From a virus, in IMG/VR virus record IMGVR_UViG_3300042691_025774, positions 1 to 47,065 of that record: a stretch of DNA of 47,065 nt, one strand, 5' to 3'. The notes beneath the pieces were generated by a model that was not told where the DNA came from, searched no databases, and worked only from the letters and a program-made list of their open reading frames with translations. This document shows, piece by piece, positions 1-9,818 of this stretch (its first letter is position 1; each line of letters opens with the position of its first letter). A program made the translations under genes and the position numbers.

Positions 1-167
1 CCCGTATCAAACTTCCTATCACTTTTTTCAAATATAGCACTTGTAAATTCAAAATTACCCATAGTAAGTCCACCTCCTTGCACGAGTTGTAACCCGACTA
101 ATTCGTTAGAAAATGTCTGAGATCCTGAGGGTGGTACAGGTGGATAAAAATATTTTTTCTTTGCCAT
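1..167 (-). CDS. Partial structural protein (N-terminus only)
   Basis: An open frame starts at the ATG at 165-167 and runs off the left edge, giving about 55 residues that begin MAKKKYFYPPVPPSG. No stop is met. The A of its ATG is shared with the TAA stop of the preceding 302-aa gene (TAATG junction), so the two are translationally coupled and this is very likely a real gene. It is the last visible member of the baseplate/tail-fibre run. The visible part is not enough to assign a family; a tail or virion protein is inferred from context only. Confidence 0.6.
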   Translation of the reverse strand, partial: MAKKKYFYPPVPPSGSQTFSNELVGLQLVQGGGLTMGNFEFTSAIFEKSDRKFDT

Positions 168-1075
168 TAACTAATAATGTTTGTGAAGTTTTTACTGAAG
201 TCTATATTAGTTCCTCTGTCTTGTCTAACTTCATATAATAACTCATTAAAGTTATCTCTAATTTCAAACAAGTTATATTGTTTATAGATATTACCAGCAC
301 TATCATAAAGAGTATAGATACCATCATCAACACTTTTAGTTTGATTACCATAAAGGGCAATTGCTAAAGTATCAATATCGTGTTCAGCCATCTGAATATC
401 TATAGTTATTGGGTTAAAAAAAGTATTAGTCACAATAATACTCTGATTTGGTTGACCAATAAAAGGTATCACATCAGGTTTATTTGTAGGTGAAGAAGAA
501 GGTGATAATGTACAAAATATTAAATCGGTACTTCCATTCACATATCTATATCTAATCGCCTTTTGTGATGTGTTTGTTTGATTAGAAACTACAGGTTCAC
601 AAAAGAAAGATGATGTTACAATTCTATAAAAATTAGGGATTTTTGTTCCATCAGAATTTAAATATTCAACTCTAAAACCAACAAGTCCTTGATTTACAAA
701 CTTATTTCTATATTGAGAGGGTACTTGATTTATGTCTATAACAATTCCTTTAACATTCGGTATTGATGATAACACCCCACAATCCAATATTGTAGTTCTT
801 ATTTCGGCAGGTCTTATATATAGAGTATAAATCCCTAAACTAGTGAATTCAGATGCTGGTAATTTTAAATTATAAAGACCCCCTAAAATTTCAACATTTG
901 CATTACCTCCGGTTTCACCATTATGAAAATACGGTGTTAAAATATTTGAAGCGTTTAATTTTTTTAAAACAAAGTTGTTTGTAACATCCCTTGAAGCTGT
1001 GTAATGTAAAAGTATTTCAACATCCTCAGGTGATACGTCAGCAGGTCTATTTATTCCGTAAGTTCCTAATGCCAT
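167..1075 (-). CDS. Hypothetical tail-associated protein, 302 aa
   Basis: I do not recognise a family. The protein is rich in Asn, Thr, Ile and Tyr and looks beta-rich, as tail-fibre or baseplate-periphery proteins usually do. No signal peptide or membrane segment is seen. It begins MALGTYGINRPADVSPED. A CTATTTATA box lies 10 nt upstream of the ATG and there is no Shine-Dalgarno sequence. The stop overlaps the next gene's ATG by one base. Its place after the gp6/gp25-like wedge genes and several other beta-rich genes suggests a virion protein made late; this is inference. Confidence 0.6.
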   Translation of the reverse strand: MALGTYGINRPADVSPEDVEILLHYTASRDVTNNFVLKKLNASNILTPYFHNGETGGNANVEILGGLYNLKLPASEFTSLGIYTLYIRPAEIRTTILDCGVLSSIPNVKGIVIDINQVPSQYRNKFVNQGLVGFRVEYLNSDGTKIPNFYRIVTSSFFCEPVVSNQTNTSQKAIRYRYVNGSTDLIFCTLSPSSSPTNKPDVIPFIGQPNQSIIVTNTFFNPITIDIQMAEHDIDTLAIALYGNQTKSVDDGIYTLYDSAGNIYKQYNLFEIRDNFNELLYEVRQDRGTNIDFSKNFTNIIS

Positions 1076-1108
1076 AATTTTATTTTATAAATAGTTTATC
1101 TATATTTT

Positions 1109-2239
1109 TTATGTGGTATTAATTTTAAAATATCCATAACCATACCTTTTAAGATCACCAAAATTATCAACCTCACCTAATCTTTGTAGCGGTTCAAATC
1201 CCGAATACTTTCCTCTTTCAATATAAACCCCAGACTGTATTTCAGGAGCCATAACAAAATCTAATAAATATTCATCTTTAGTAAGCGCTGAAAATGTAAA
1301 ATCGTTATATGTTATTCCCGATGATTCAGCAATATAAAATGTTCTACCATCTGTTAAATCATAATAATTGACATCATTTATAGTATATGCAGTATAATCA
1401 GGTGTCATTTCAGTTACTTGACCTAATGGTCTTCCTTTAATATACTGAATATATCCTATGGTGTATGGGTTCGGCCCATATCTTCTTAAATCTGACAATT
1501 TGGAAGTGGTATACCCAGATATAACAAACGGTACTGTTGTATATTCTTCACTAACGTATTGTGACATTTCATAACCCGAATCACCACTATAGATATATTC
1601 ATAACTTAATGGGATTCCGGACCAACTACCCCCTTGTGGAGTAAAAAATATCTCACCATTTAAATTATTAACAGTTACACCGGTGTTTGGTAATGATATT
1701 TTTTTACTTATGGTAGTGGTTCCCCAGGGATTTGTTTGTTTTAAGCTAATTGTATACCCTGACGGTACATTAGGGTATAAATGGGTCGCAGTCTGATTTG
1801 TAAACGTTAAATTATCCGGTTGAGATCCATCTCCCCAATCTACTTGATATGAAGATAACTTTAAAAATGACATATATTGACTTCCGGATGTATTGTATAA
1901 AGTAACTTCATAAATGTTTGTAACATCTCCAGAGTATAAAAAATTAGTTACAACATTTTTTTGTAAAATAAATCCATCAAATTCTGAATAATAACCTAAA
2001 TCATTAATAGATTGTGTAAAAAGTATAGGAACAGTTAACCCAGTTAATAATGACGTACCATTAGTACCTCCACTTAAAATACTTGTAAAATCAGAATATA
2101 ACCCAAAATTGTAAGTTTTATTTTCTTCTGTCGGGATTCCGCAAGACTCAGTATAGTAGGAACCACTATATGGGTAAAATCTTATATCTTCCGAGACATT
2201 TTCAGGAGATATAACTATGGAATATTTTATTGCATCCAT
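1109..2239 (-). CDS. PKD-domain tail/adhesion protein, 376 aa
   Basis: Residues about 120-190 carry a PKD-like beta-sandwich signature: WGDGS at 135-139, then a T-H-x-Y strand near 152-155 and a Y-T-I-S-L-K strand followed by N-P-W-G. PKD domains are common in Bacteroidota surface and phage adhesion proteins, where they act as spacers or carbohydrate/protein-binding modules. The remainder is beta-rich and unrecognised. The ATG at 2237-2239 shares one base with the TAA of the upstream 281-aa gene. Context (tail and baseplate genes) suggests a receptor-facing or fibre-connecting role, which is inferred. Confidence 0.6.
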   Translation of the reverse strand: MDAIKYSIVISPENVSEDIRFYPYSGSYYTESCGIPTEENKTYNFGLYSDFTSILSGGTNGTSLLTGLTVPILFTQSINDLGYYSEFDGFILQKNVVTNFLYSGDVTNIYEVTLYNTSGSQYMSFLKLSSYQVDWGDGSQPDNLTFTNQTATHLYPNVPSGYTISLKQTNPWGTTTISKKISLPNTGVTVNNLNGEIFFTPQGGSWSGIPLSYEYIYSGDSGYEMSQYVSEEYTTVPFVISGYTTSKLSDLRRYGPNPYTIGYIQYIKGRPLGQVTEMTPDYTAYTINDVNYYDLTDGRTFYIAESSGITYNDFTFSALTKDEYLLDFVMAPEIQSGVYIERGKYSGFEPLQRLGEVDNFGDLKRYGYGYFKINTT

Positions 2240-3084
2240 TACGGGTTAACATATTCATACCACTTTATCGGACTTAACGTTGTACCTACTCTTGTTAGTC
2301 CTCCTAAATTATTTTCTTTATAAAATTTATATTCATAGGTATTGTAATCTAAAATACACTTATAATAAAATAACCTTGATTTGTTAAAATTAAATTTTTC
2401 CAATATATTACCTTGTGACTTATTCATCAACCTAACAAATTGTCCTGTTTTTGCATTAAAAAATTTTGCACTAACATAATATTCCGTTTGGTCAACATAT
2501 GATTGATTTTTTAACCAATAAATAAAAAACCCCTCTTTATCAGCACCCACATAATCTAAAATGTATTTTGGTCTTTTAACCTTTACAGGTGTTTGGTTTA
2601 CTGTTGGTCCTATAAATCCATCCTCCATCACACCTTGTTGTGTTGGTAAGATAACACTAAAAAATATTTTTTGATTTGCCGTGTCCTTTGTATCATAGAA
2701 ATCAAGTTTAAAAAAACTACCTTTAAAAGAATTCGCAAAATAATATATTTCAGAATCTGTAAAATCCGCAGCCTCATAATCCACAACCCAACTTGAACTA
2801 TCCGTTGTTGCGGTAACTGTTGATGGGTCACCTCCATTATAAAAATAAAACTCATAATTTATACTCGTTTCGCTTGCCGATCCCCACGTAGCATGTGCAA
2901 AACTTGTGGTTTCAAAATCAGAAATGGGATTGATAACTTCCTCTATTACATTTTCTTCATATTGTTTTAATCCATCATCCCTACCTAAATTATCAAATGT
3001 TATTTGCACAGGTATATCAATATACCCATCGGTCGGTATTATGTCAATTTTATATCTATAATAATTACTACTCACAATTGTCAA
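2239..3084 (-). CDS. Hypothetical tail protein, 281 aa
   Basis: This beta-rich protein has no motif I can name. It begins MTIVSSNYYRYKIDIIPTDG, a short strand-rich start resembling that of its downstream neighbour (MDAIKYSIVISPENVS), so the two may share an N-terminal fold by which they attach to the virion. It overlaps the upstream 571-aa gene by 17 bases and the downstream PKD gene by one base, indicating a tightly coupled late operon. Tail or baseplate periphery is inferred from context. Confidence 0.55.
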   Translation of the reverse strand: MTIVSSNYYRYKIDIIPTDGYIDIPVQITFDNLGRDDGLKQYEENVIEEVINPISDFETTSFAHATWGSASETSINYEFYFYNGGDPSTVTATTDSSSWVVDYEAADFTDSEIYYFANSFKGSFFKLDFYDTKDTANQKIFFSVILPTQQGVMEDGFIGPTVNQTPVKVKRPKYILDYVGADKEGFFIYWLKNQSYVDQTEYYVSAKFFNAKTGQFVRLMNKSQGNILEKFNFNKSRLFYYKCILDYNTYEYKFYKENNLGGLTRVGTTLSPIKWYEYVNP

Positions 3085-4783
3085 AAATAGCTCCGTTTAT
3101 TTGTGTGGTTTCAACGTATGTTGTTCGTTTTATTGGTGTTTGTAAAAAAGTTATTAATTTAAACGGGTAATGAGCACCATTGGTAAATGGTATATCAAGT
3201 CCTCTGTTTTCAGGATCCACAAAACCATAATCATATATATCTCTCCAAAACCAATTATTTTCATATTCTGAATACCACGCATAATTTGGTAATCCGACAA
3301 TAGGTAACCCAGAAGAATTACCTTGTGAAAAACTTTCTATATAATCACTAAAAACTCTTACCGGTATAGAATGATGAGGTATATAACAATATCCCGCAGG
3401 TAATGCCCTTGTTGAATTATCTAAAAATAACTGTCGATTAAACGAATATTTATGATATAGTTTTGATATTACATATTCTTTTTGTTCAATATCGTTATAT
3501 TCACAAAAATCGCCTTTAATAACATTACCTATTTTTAAATCTTTATTATAATAAAAAGTTTCACCATTATACTGGTAATTACCATTTAAAATACTATTAT
3601 CTTTATTAACCACCGATGTTCTGTTCCACCAATTATCTATACTATTTTTTAAAAAATTAAATCCCCACCCAATGTCAATTGCCGTTTGATGAATGCCAGG
3701 ATTATTGAACCAACCCATATAACCTTTGTTTAATACGGTTACAAATAGTTCAGTAACTGGTTTTCCATTATTGTCAACTAATGTATTAATATGTATATCT
3801 TTATCAAAACTAAAAGAAAAGGATTGAGAATCCTCTTTGATTGAAACTCTTTGTATCTGATTTGGGGTTAATCCCGAATATTCTAATTTCTTTTTTACTC
3901 CGAATGGGTTGTTTTCAAATGCAATTTTTTTAATGTTTACATCATTAACGTTTGTTAAAATTTTATGTAATCTAACATAATATCTAGATTTTGTTTCCCC
4001 ACTATTTTGTATATTAATCACTCTTTTAAGTGTCCCATTTTTTCCATCAAACACTTCAGTATTTAAAAACTTTAAATTAAAAAAATAAAAAACTTTTTCT
4101 TCAGACTCATAAGATCCGTCACCTAACCCAAGTACTTTAAATACTTTTTTACCATTTATAGGTGTTGACAACTCAACCCATTCACCCTCATTTAAATTAT
4201 GATTAGCACCACAATAAACATATACTACATTTTTACCATTGTATTTACCTTTTTTCATCACAAAAGGAATACCATCAGAGCATAAAAAATTATTTATAGT
4301 CACTCCTCTAATTTCATCTGTATATGACATTGTTTGAGCAGTACTACTAGAATACGCATACGACGCATAAACAGTCCAATTATATGTGTTTGCACTTTTT
4401 GCTACAAATGGTATATGACCTTGAATACCTTCTGTTCTACCAAAAGTAAACTCACTATACTGTGGATAACCTTTCCAAACATTTGTTGTTATAGATTCTT
4501 CAGGGTTTAAATAATACAAGTTATTTTTAAACGGGACGTAATCAGTTTTTCCACTTAACGTATTATCAAATATGTTTATAATTTTACCTGATAGTCTAAA
4601 AGTATCACTTTTTTGTCTTTCTTCATTAAATCTTTCTTGTAAATTTATAAGAATATTTCTATCATTTTCAGTATATGAATTCCTATCTCCAAATAAAGGT
4701 ACTTGAATTTGAACATCTTTATTTGATGTGACAGCATTTCTTTTTGATCCTAAAACTATTCTAACTTCACTTTCCTGACTCAT
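3068..4783 (-). CDS. Hypothetical tail protein, 571 aa
   Basis: Unrecognised protein, rich in Asn, Tyr and aromatic residues, with no membrane segment. It begins MSQESEVRIVLGSKRNAVTS. A middle part (about residues 150-260) reads like a beta-structured region with repeated G-K and Y-V strands. It starts two bases after the stop of the 1653-aa gene and overlaps the next gene by 17 bases, so it belongs to the same late operon. A baseplate or fibre-network role is inferred only from position after gp6/gp25-like genes, where T4 carries genes 8 to 12. Confidence 0.55.
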   Translation of the reverse strand: MSQESEVRIVLGSKRNAVTSNKDVQIQVPLFGDRNSYTENDRNILINLQERFNEERQKSDTFRLSGKIINIFDNTLSGKTDYVPFKNNLYYLNPEESITTNVWKGYPQYSEFTFGRTEGIQGHIPFVAKSANTYNWTVYASYAYSSSTAQTMSYTDEIRGVTINNFLCSDGIPFVMKKGKYNGKNVVYVYCGANHNLNEGEWVELSTPINGKKVFKVLGLGDGSYESEEKVFYFFNLKFLNTEVFDGKNGTLKRVINIQNSGETKSRYYVRLHKILTNVNDVNIKKIAFENNPFGVKKKLEYSGLTPNQIQRVSIKEDSQSFSFSFDKDIHINTLVDNNGKPVTELFVTVLNKGYMGWFNNPGIHQTAIDIGWGFNFLKNSIDNWWNRTSVVNKDNSILNGNYQYNGETFYYNKDLKIGNVIKGDFCEYNDIEQKEYVISKLYHKYSFNRQLFLDNSTRALPAGYCYIPHHSIPVRVFSDYIESFSQGNSSGLPIVGLPNYAWYSEYENNWFWRDIYDYGFVDPENRGLDIPFTNGAHYPFKLITFLQTPIKRTTYVETTQINGAIFDNCE

Positions 4784-4785
4784 TC

Positions 4786-7700
4786 TTATTGATTAAAAAT
4801 ATATTTAGTTATGTATCTATTCATGGCACTTGCCCCTTTTGTTAACCCAAAATAGAAGTGATAAGGAGCACCAACAACATATGCTGGATTTTGTCCGTTT
4901 GGCCAAGTAACCGTAGGAACTAATCCTGATGTTCTATTATAGATGTATCCCAATTTTTCTCCATTTTCAGGTTTAAAATATTCTGTTTGTGTAAAATCCA
5001 TTGATTGGTATGGTTGAGAATAAAAGTTTGACCCTCCCGTTACCCATTCATTTGTGTCTTTTCCAAAAATTGTTGTCTGACTTTGACTTTTCCATTTATA
5101 TAATGGTACAACTTGCGTCTTAGGGTATCCAAAATTTGTATAACTTGTTTTACCAGGGGATAGTAATTGTCTACTTGCAGTATCAGAAGAAAATAAAATA
5201 CCAAATAATGGATCACCTCCACTATTTTCTACATATATATCATTTTGATCATAATCATCACTACTAAACCCTTCAACACCATATTCTGAATTAATACTCA
5301 TTGTTTGTGCAAAATCACCATCAACTCTATCTTCACTTCTACTAAATATTCTATTAATTGATGCGTCACCCAACGCCAATGCTTGTCCCCAAAAGTTTGA
5401 ATTTATAAGTCTAGATAAGATAAATAACTGAAGTATGTCCGATCCATCATTAAACGACGTTGTTCTTATTGTATCGACTAAATAACCTTCAAATTGGGGA
5501 TTAAAACAAATTTCTTTTGTAAATTCATCTCTTGGTCCTAAATCCATAACGGTTGTAGGGAAGAAAATATTCTTTGTGTTCATTCCTCCGTAGTTATCAG
5601 CACTTTCCCAAGGATCATTTAAAATAGGATTGACATCAATCTTTTTGGGTAATTGACCAATAAATTTATCTGTTTGGTAATAGTACGGAGTTGCCCTATA
5701 AAAAAACGAATTAGTGGTTCCAAATGTAAAAATTAATGGTCCCTGACTCGGTCTAACACTTAATGGGTCTCCACAATATTTATATCTTTTTAAATCCCCA
5801 AGTATTGTAAATCTTTTTGCGTTTTTAAATGAAAACATATATAACGATCCATTAACCCAATTGTTTTGAAAAACGTGACTTATTACTCCTCTACACGCGG
5901 CAAACTGAAATCTAAATCTACTTTTCCATTCTTCAAAAGCTTTAATATCTTTAGGTAAAGAAACAATTAATGGATTGTCAACAAAATAATAACAACCACC
6001 AACAACTCTTCGGTTCGTATCATCTTTACCCATTTTGTTTTCATCACAATCTTCATTAATTCCAAAATTGGTTCCAGACCCTTCGTAACAACCAAGTGGT
6101 ACCATATTTTCACAAGAAAGAGAATCCACAACATCGGTAAATGCTCCCCCATCTTCTGCAAAGTTTGCGGCAGAACCTGTGTTGTCAGTAGCATTATTTG
6201 ACATTGCAGGAGTTGTAAATCCACCAGTATCATCTATTAAATAAAATCCAAAGTTATCATTTAAATGTAATGAAAAAGATGTGTTTCCATAAACCTCAGT
6301 AATATCAGAAGTAGGTAAACGATCAGATCTAAACACCAATCTATTATTTGCAGTTATTGTTATATTTGGATTATTGAGCGTTTCTAAATGATATGCTGGC
6401 GAATAAGTTCTTAAAATGTTGTTTGGTGGTAATTCTACTGAATTTATTGCTTGATCAATATTTAAATCAGGAACAAACGTACTAGCCTGTAAAGAACCTC
6501 CTTCTATTAAACCTTGTTGTTTATTTATATCATATCCGGCCCCTCCTGTTGGTGGAACATAATAAACTTGAAACCATAGTTTATTATTACTTGTTGATAT
6601 TCCTCCATTCGACGGATTTGCTGGGGATGTTATTTGTCCCAACGTTATTATATCTCCATTATACGCAACGTGATTTGATCTTGATTTATCCGTTGAGTTG
6701 TAATAATGTGGTGAATTATTTGTAAATGCCGTAAATGCTGAGGTGTCCACATTAAAACCAAATGGTTCGTGATATAACTTTGTATTGGTGTTATTACTAA
6801 CATCGTGAGATTCAGGAGTTAACAAATTATTATACCAGTTACCGGATCCTGTGTTAGGTTGTATTGGTATATTTAAATAATAATCACCCTCAATTATTGG
6901 ACCTGATCCATAATTATACCCAAATATTTTTGATAAATCGTATTTTATTTTTTGTTTTTCGGTATATGGATCAACACCTCTCGTTAAAAATATTATTTCA
7001 TAGTCATCCCTACCCTCTAAATATTCCGTTGAGTAATCATTTATTCTAAACCCTGCACCTGCAGACGGATATCCCACCGTTGAATATCTAACGGATTGTA
7101 TTTTTTTAAACAAATATTCATTTAAAATTGAGTTCCATCTTGCCGCACCACCCGAACCCGTAACGGTTTGACTTACTAAGTTTTGGTAATTTACATATGT
7201 GTCTCCTGTTAATACTTGGAAATATTCTATACCTGATTTAAACTTGTATTGTTTTCCGTTTTCACTTATTTTAAGTTTTAGTGTTGAAGTCGTGATAATC
7301 GAATTAGGTCCTATACTACTTATTGTTTTAGTAACTAATTGGGTTGCATTATATGGCGTGGTACCTGTAATTGAATTAGTATTAAACTGATTTGCAACAG
7401 TTAAACCTGTAATATTTGGGTCATTTATACTTGCCGGATTGTTGAAACTAAGTATTTGTCCTGGCGTTAAATTACTTAAAGTTCCCGGATCACAAAGAAT
7501 AATTAAAATACTATCCTCAAATGGTTGTGATGGTTCAGGAACATTAGTTACTGGGTTATTATTATAAACTATCGTTTTTATTCTGTTTGGTCCGGTACCA
7601 CTAAAATAACGAGATCTTAAATTCATTAAATTTAATGATTGCGATAATGTCACATCAGCACCTAAATATAAATCACCACCTCCCTGCTCCGGTACCTCTA

Positions 7701-9747
7701 CTAAAGGTAATTTAACTAATTTATCTCTACCCGCAGAAGTCCCTTGTCTTTGGTATCCAGAAAAAAGTTGATTGGCCCCTGTATTATAATTAACACTATT
7801 ACCTATTCCTCCTTCAACGGTATAAAAATCTCTATTAAAAGATGCCACCGAATTAATATCAGACAAAAGTGAAACATTAACAGATGAAACAGTTGTAGAC
7901 GCTTGTTGTGCAAAATCACCACCATCGGTTGTTAAATCTGATGCCTCACAAGCACACGCCTCACAATCAGGATATGATATCATTGGAAATGATATCCTTT
8001 TAAAAGGGTTATCCTCAGACAATGGCTTTATTGTTGATTTTTTACAATCTTCCTTTTTAAGTTTTGAGCTAAGAGTCGCAACAACAACACATATCGCATA
8101 AACAATAACGTTTATAATCCATATTATTATATTAACAATAACTCTTAAAATCGGATATAAAAACGCCAAAACATGCATCAAAACCAAAAGAGGATATATA
8201 ATCAATGCAGAAGTAGATATAAACAAGTTAAATAGGAAAAAAATAAAATCAAAATTTCTTACACCATCATTAACAGGAAATCTATTTGTTGATGTTAAAC
8301 AAGATCTATCTGTGATTTCTTTTATCCCCAAGTGTCTTGCTCTACCATAACCCCACTTCCATCTATCAATAAAAGACGCAACGGTATAAACTTTATTATA
8401 ATTAAATTCATAAAATCTATCTTTACAATCAATTGCTTCTTGTATCATTGCAAGACCAAGAGTAGTTCCGGTATTACCATAATCTGCCCAATCTAAACTA
8501 AACGCATAGTTTTTTAATTGTGTAACGGTATCAAGTGGTGGTGCTGAAGTTGTGTTTTCTGAAGATCCAGTCCATCCCCATTCTTTTATATTGGGTACCA
8601 AATAATCGGCCCTTTGAATTGGTGATGCCAACCCTGACTCGTTTTGATATTTAATTCTGAATCTGTACTTACCTTTTGTTGGTACTCCGACTTTTGGGTC
8701 TGCAGATAACACTTGTTCTCCAAATTCATTTGTTGTGACATAATCTAAGTTCATCGGTACTTCTACAAGCCAAGCACCATTTTCATCAATCACATTACCC
8801 CCTTCTTCTAAATTATATTGTTCTAAGACGGGTCTTCCATCAACATCGTAATCTTTTGTTTGTCTTATTGCTAAAATACGACCCGGTCCTGTTACTAGAT
8901 CACAAAGATTTCCTACATCATTTTTTGGTTTACAATTTGTTTTTAAAAAATCTTCTTCTGATGAAGAAAAAATAGACCCCATAAATGTTGCCTGAGGTTT
9001 AATATCAATATTGTAGTCTCTTAGATCAAAATCCACCCTTGTAATTCCAACAGTACAAATATCTTCTTCACCCCAAAATGAAGTCACGTCAATATCTTTT
9101 GCAGTGTTAAAAAGTTGTGGTAATGATCCTAAATCAGAAGAGGATTTAAATCTTTGCCCGTTAAATTGTTCGGGAGTCCCTCTACCCATTCTAATTAGAT
9201 CTGCAGGTCTTAAAGAAAAACAACCCATATTTGAAAGGTCTAAATCTATTACAATTTTTTGATTCCCTAATGGTACACCAACAATCATAAAATCACCACT
9301 ATCATTTGTCTTAACGGTGTATTTATAATATTTTTCGTATAATTCTAAAACCTCCTTACGTGTTAAAACATCTTCTCTTGATGGAAATGTCCCTGTTGGT
9401 GTGTGTCCGTTATATTCACTAACATATGGAAGAAGATTATATCTATAACCATCTTCGTTTTTTTGATCTAAAAATTTATAAGGATATAAAGTGGATATTA
9501 CAGGATCGTTTTCATCAATATCGCTTAAAGGCACAAAGATAGATACGTTCGCATTAGGTATACCAAAACCTCCATTAGCCACAACTCTACCAGCAACAAC
9601 CCCATAATCCGCACAAAATCTTGTGTAAACGTCTTCTTGCCTTAATTTTAAAGACAAAATTTCAAGAAAATCAAAATCTTGATTTATGTTTATTCTAATA
9701 TTTTGGTCTATTCCCGGTTTGGTTCTAAGCCTATAACTTTTGCTCAT
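4786..9747 (-). CDS. Giant baseplate/tail protein with internal membrane-like block, 1653 aa
   Basis: The N-terminus (about residues 15-45) contains Q-D-F-D-F-L-E-I-L-S-L-K-L. It is followed at about 50-170 by a segment like a carboxypeptidase-regulatory/transthyretin-like domain (VAGRVVANGGFGIPNANVSI, later T-N-D-S-G-D-F). At about residues 496-562 there is an almost continuous hydrophobic stretch that could hold two to three membrane helices, followed by a Lys/Cys-rich segment including C-E-A-C-A-C-E. The remaining ~1000 residues are beta-rich and unrecognised. It lies directly downstream of the gp6-like gene, the place of T4 gene 7 (baseplate wedge). A wedge or wedge-to-fibre function is inferred; no gp7 similarity was shown. 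A CTATTTATT box precedes the ATG. Confidence 0.6.
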   Translation of the reverse strand: MSKSYRLRTKPGIDQNIRININQDFDFLEILSLKLRQEDVYTRFCADYGVVAGRVVANGGFGIPNANVSIFVPLSDIDENDPVISTLYPYKFLDQKNEDGYRYNLLPYVSEYNGHTPTGTFPSREDVLTRKEVLELYEKYYKYTVKTNDSGDFMIVGVPLGNQKIVIDLDLSNMGCFSLRPADLIRMGRGTPEQFNGQRFKSSSDLGSLPQLFNTAKDIDVTSFWGEEDICTVGITRVDFDLRDYNIDIKPQATFMGSIFSSSEEDFLKTNCKPKNDVGNLCDLVTGPGRILAIRQTKDYDVDGRPVLEQYNLEEGGNVIDENGAWLVEVPMNLDYVTTNEFGEQVLSADPKVGVPTKGKYRFRIKYQNESGLASPIQRADYLVPNIKEWGWTGSSENTTSAPPLDTVTQLKNYAFSLDWADYGNTGTTLGLAMIQEAIDCKDRFYEFNYNKVYTVASFIDRWKWGYGRARHLGIKEITDRSCLTSTNRFPVNDGVRNFDFIFFLFNLFISTSALIIYPLLVLMHVLAFLYPILRVIVNIIIWIINVIVYAICVVVATLSSKLKKEDCKKSTIKPLSEDNPFKRISFPMISYPDCEACACEASDLTTDGGDFAQQASTTVSSVNVSLLSDINSVASFNRDFYTVEGGIGNSVNYNTGANQLFSGYQRQGTSAGRDKLVKLPLVEVPEQGGGDLYLGADVTLSQSLNLMNLRSRYFSGTGPNRIKTIVYNNNPVTNVPEPSQPFEDSILIILCDPGTLSNLTPGQILSFNNPASINDPNITGLTVANQFNTNSITGTTPYNATQLVTKTISSIGPNSIITTSTLKLKISENGKQYKFKSGIEYFQVLTGDTYVNYQNLVSQTVTGSGGAARWNSILNEYLFKKIQSVRYSTVGYPSAGAGFRINDYSTEYLEGRDDYEIIFLTRGVDPYTEKQKIKYDLSKIFGYNYGSGPIIEGDYYLNIPIQPNTGSGNWYNNLLTPESHDVSNNTNTKLYHEPFGFNVDTSAFTAFTNNSPHYYNSTDKSRSNHVAYNGDIITLGQITSPANPSNGGISTSNNKLWFQVYYVPPTGGAGYDINKQQGLIEGGSLQASTFVPDLNIDQAINSVELPPNNILRTYSPAYHLETLNNPNITITANNRLVFRSDRLPTSDITEVYGNTSFSLHLNDNFGFYLIDDTGGFTTPAMSNNATDNTGSAANFAEDGGAFTDVVDSLSCENMVPLGCYEGSGTNFGINEDCDENKMGKDDTNRRVVGGCYYFVDNPLIVSLPKDIKAFEEWKSRFRFQFAACRGVISHVFQNNWVNGSLYMFSFKNAKRFTILGDLKRYKYCGDPLSVRPSQGPLIFTFGTTNSFFYRATPYYYQTDKFIGQLPKKIDVNPILNDPWESADNYGGMNTKNIFFPTTVMDLGPRDEFTKEICFNPQFEGYLVDTIRTTSFNDGSDILQLFILSRLINSNFWGQALALGDASINRIFSRSEDRVDGDFAQTMSINSEYGVEGFSSDDYDQNDIYVENSGGDPLFGILFSSDTASRQLLSPGKTSYTNFGYPKTQVVPLYKWKSQSQTTIFGKDTNEWVTGGSNFYSQPYQSMDFTQTEYFKPENGEKLGYIYNRTSGLVPTVTWPNGQNPAYVVGAPYHFYFGLTKGASAMNRYITKYIFNQ

Positions 9748-9818
9748 TAAATCTTTTAAAATAAATAGTTATGATCCTATTTTTAAAGATAAATAATATT
9801 AATCCAAAATAAAGATAG

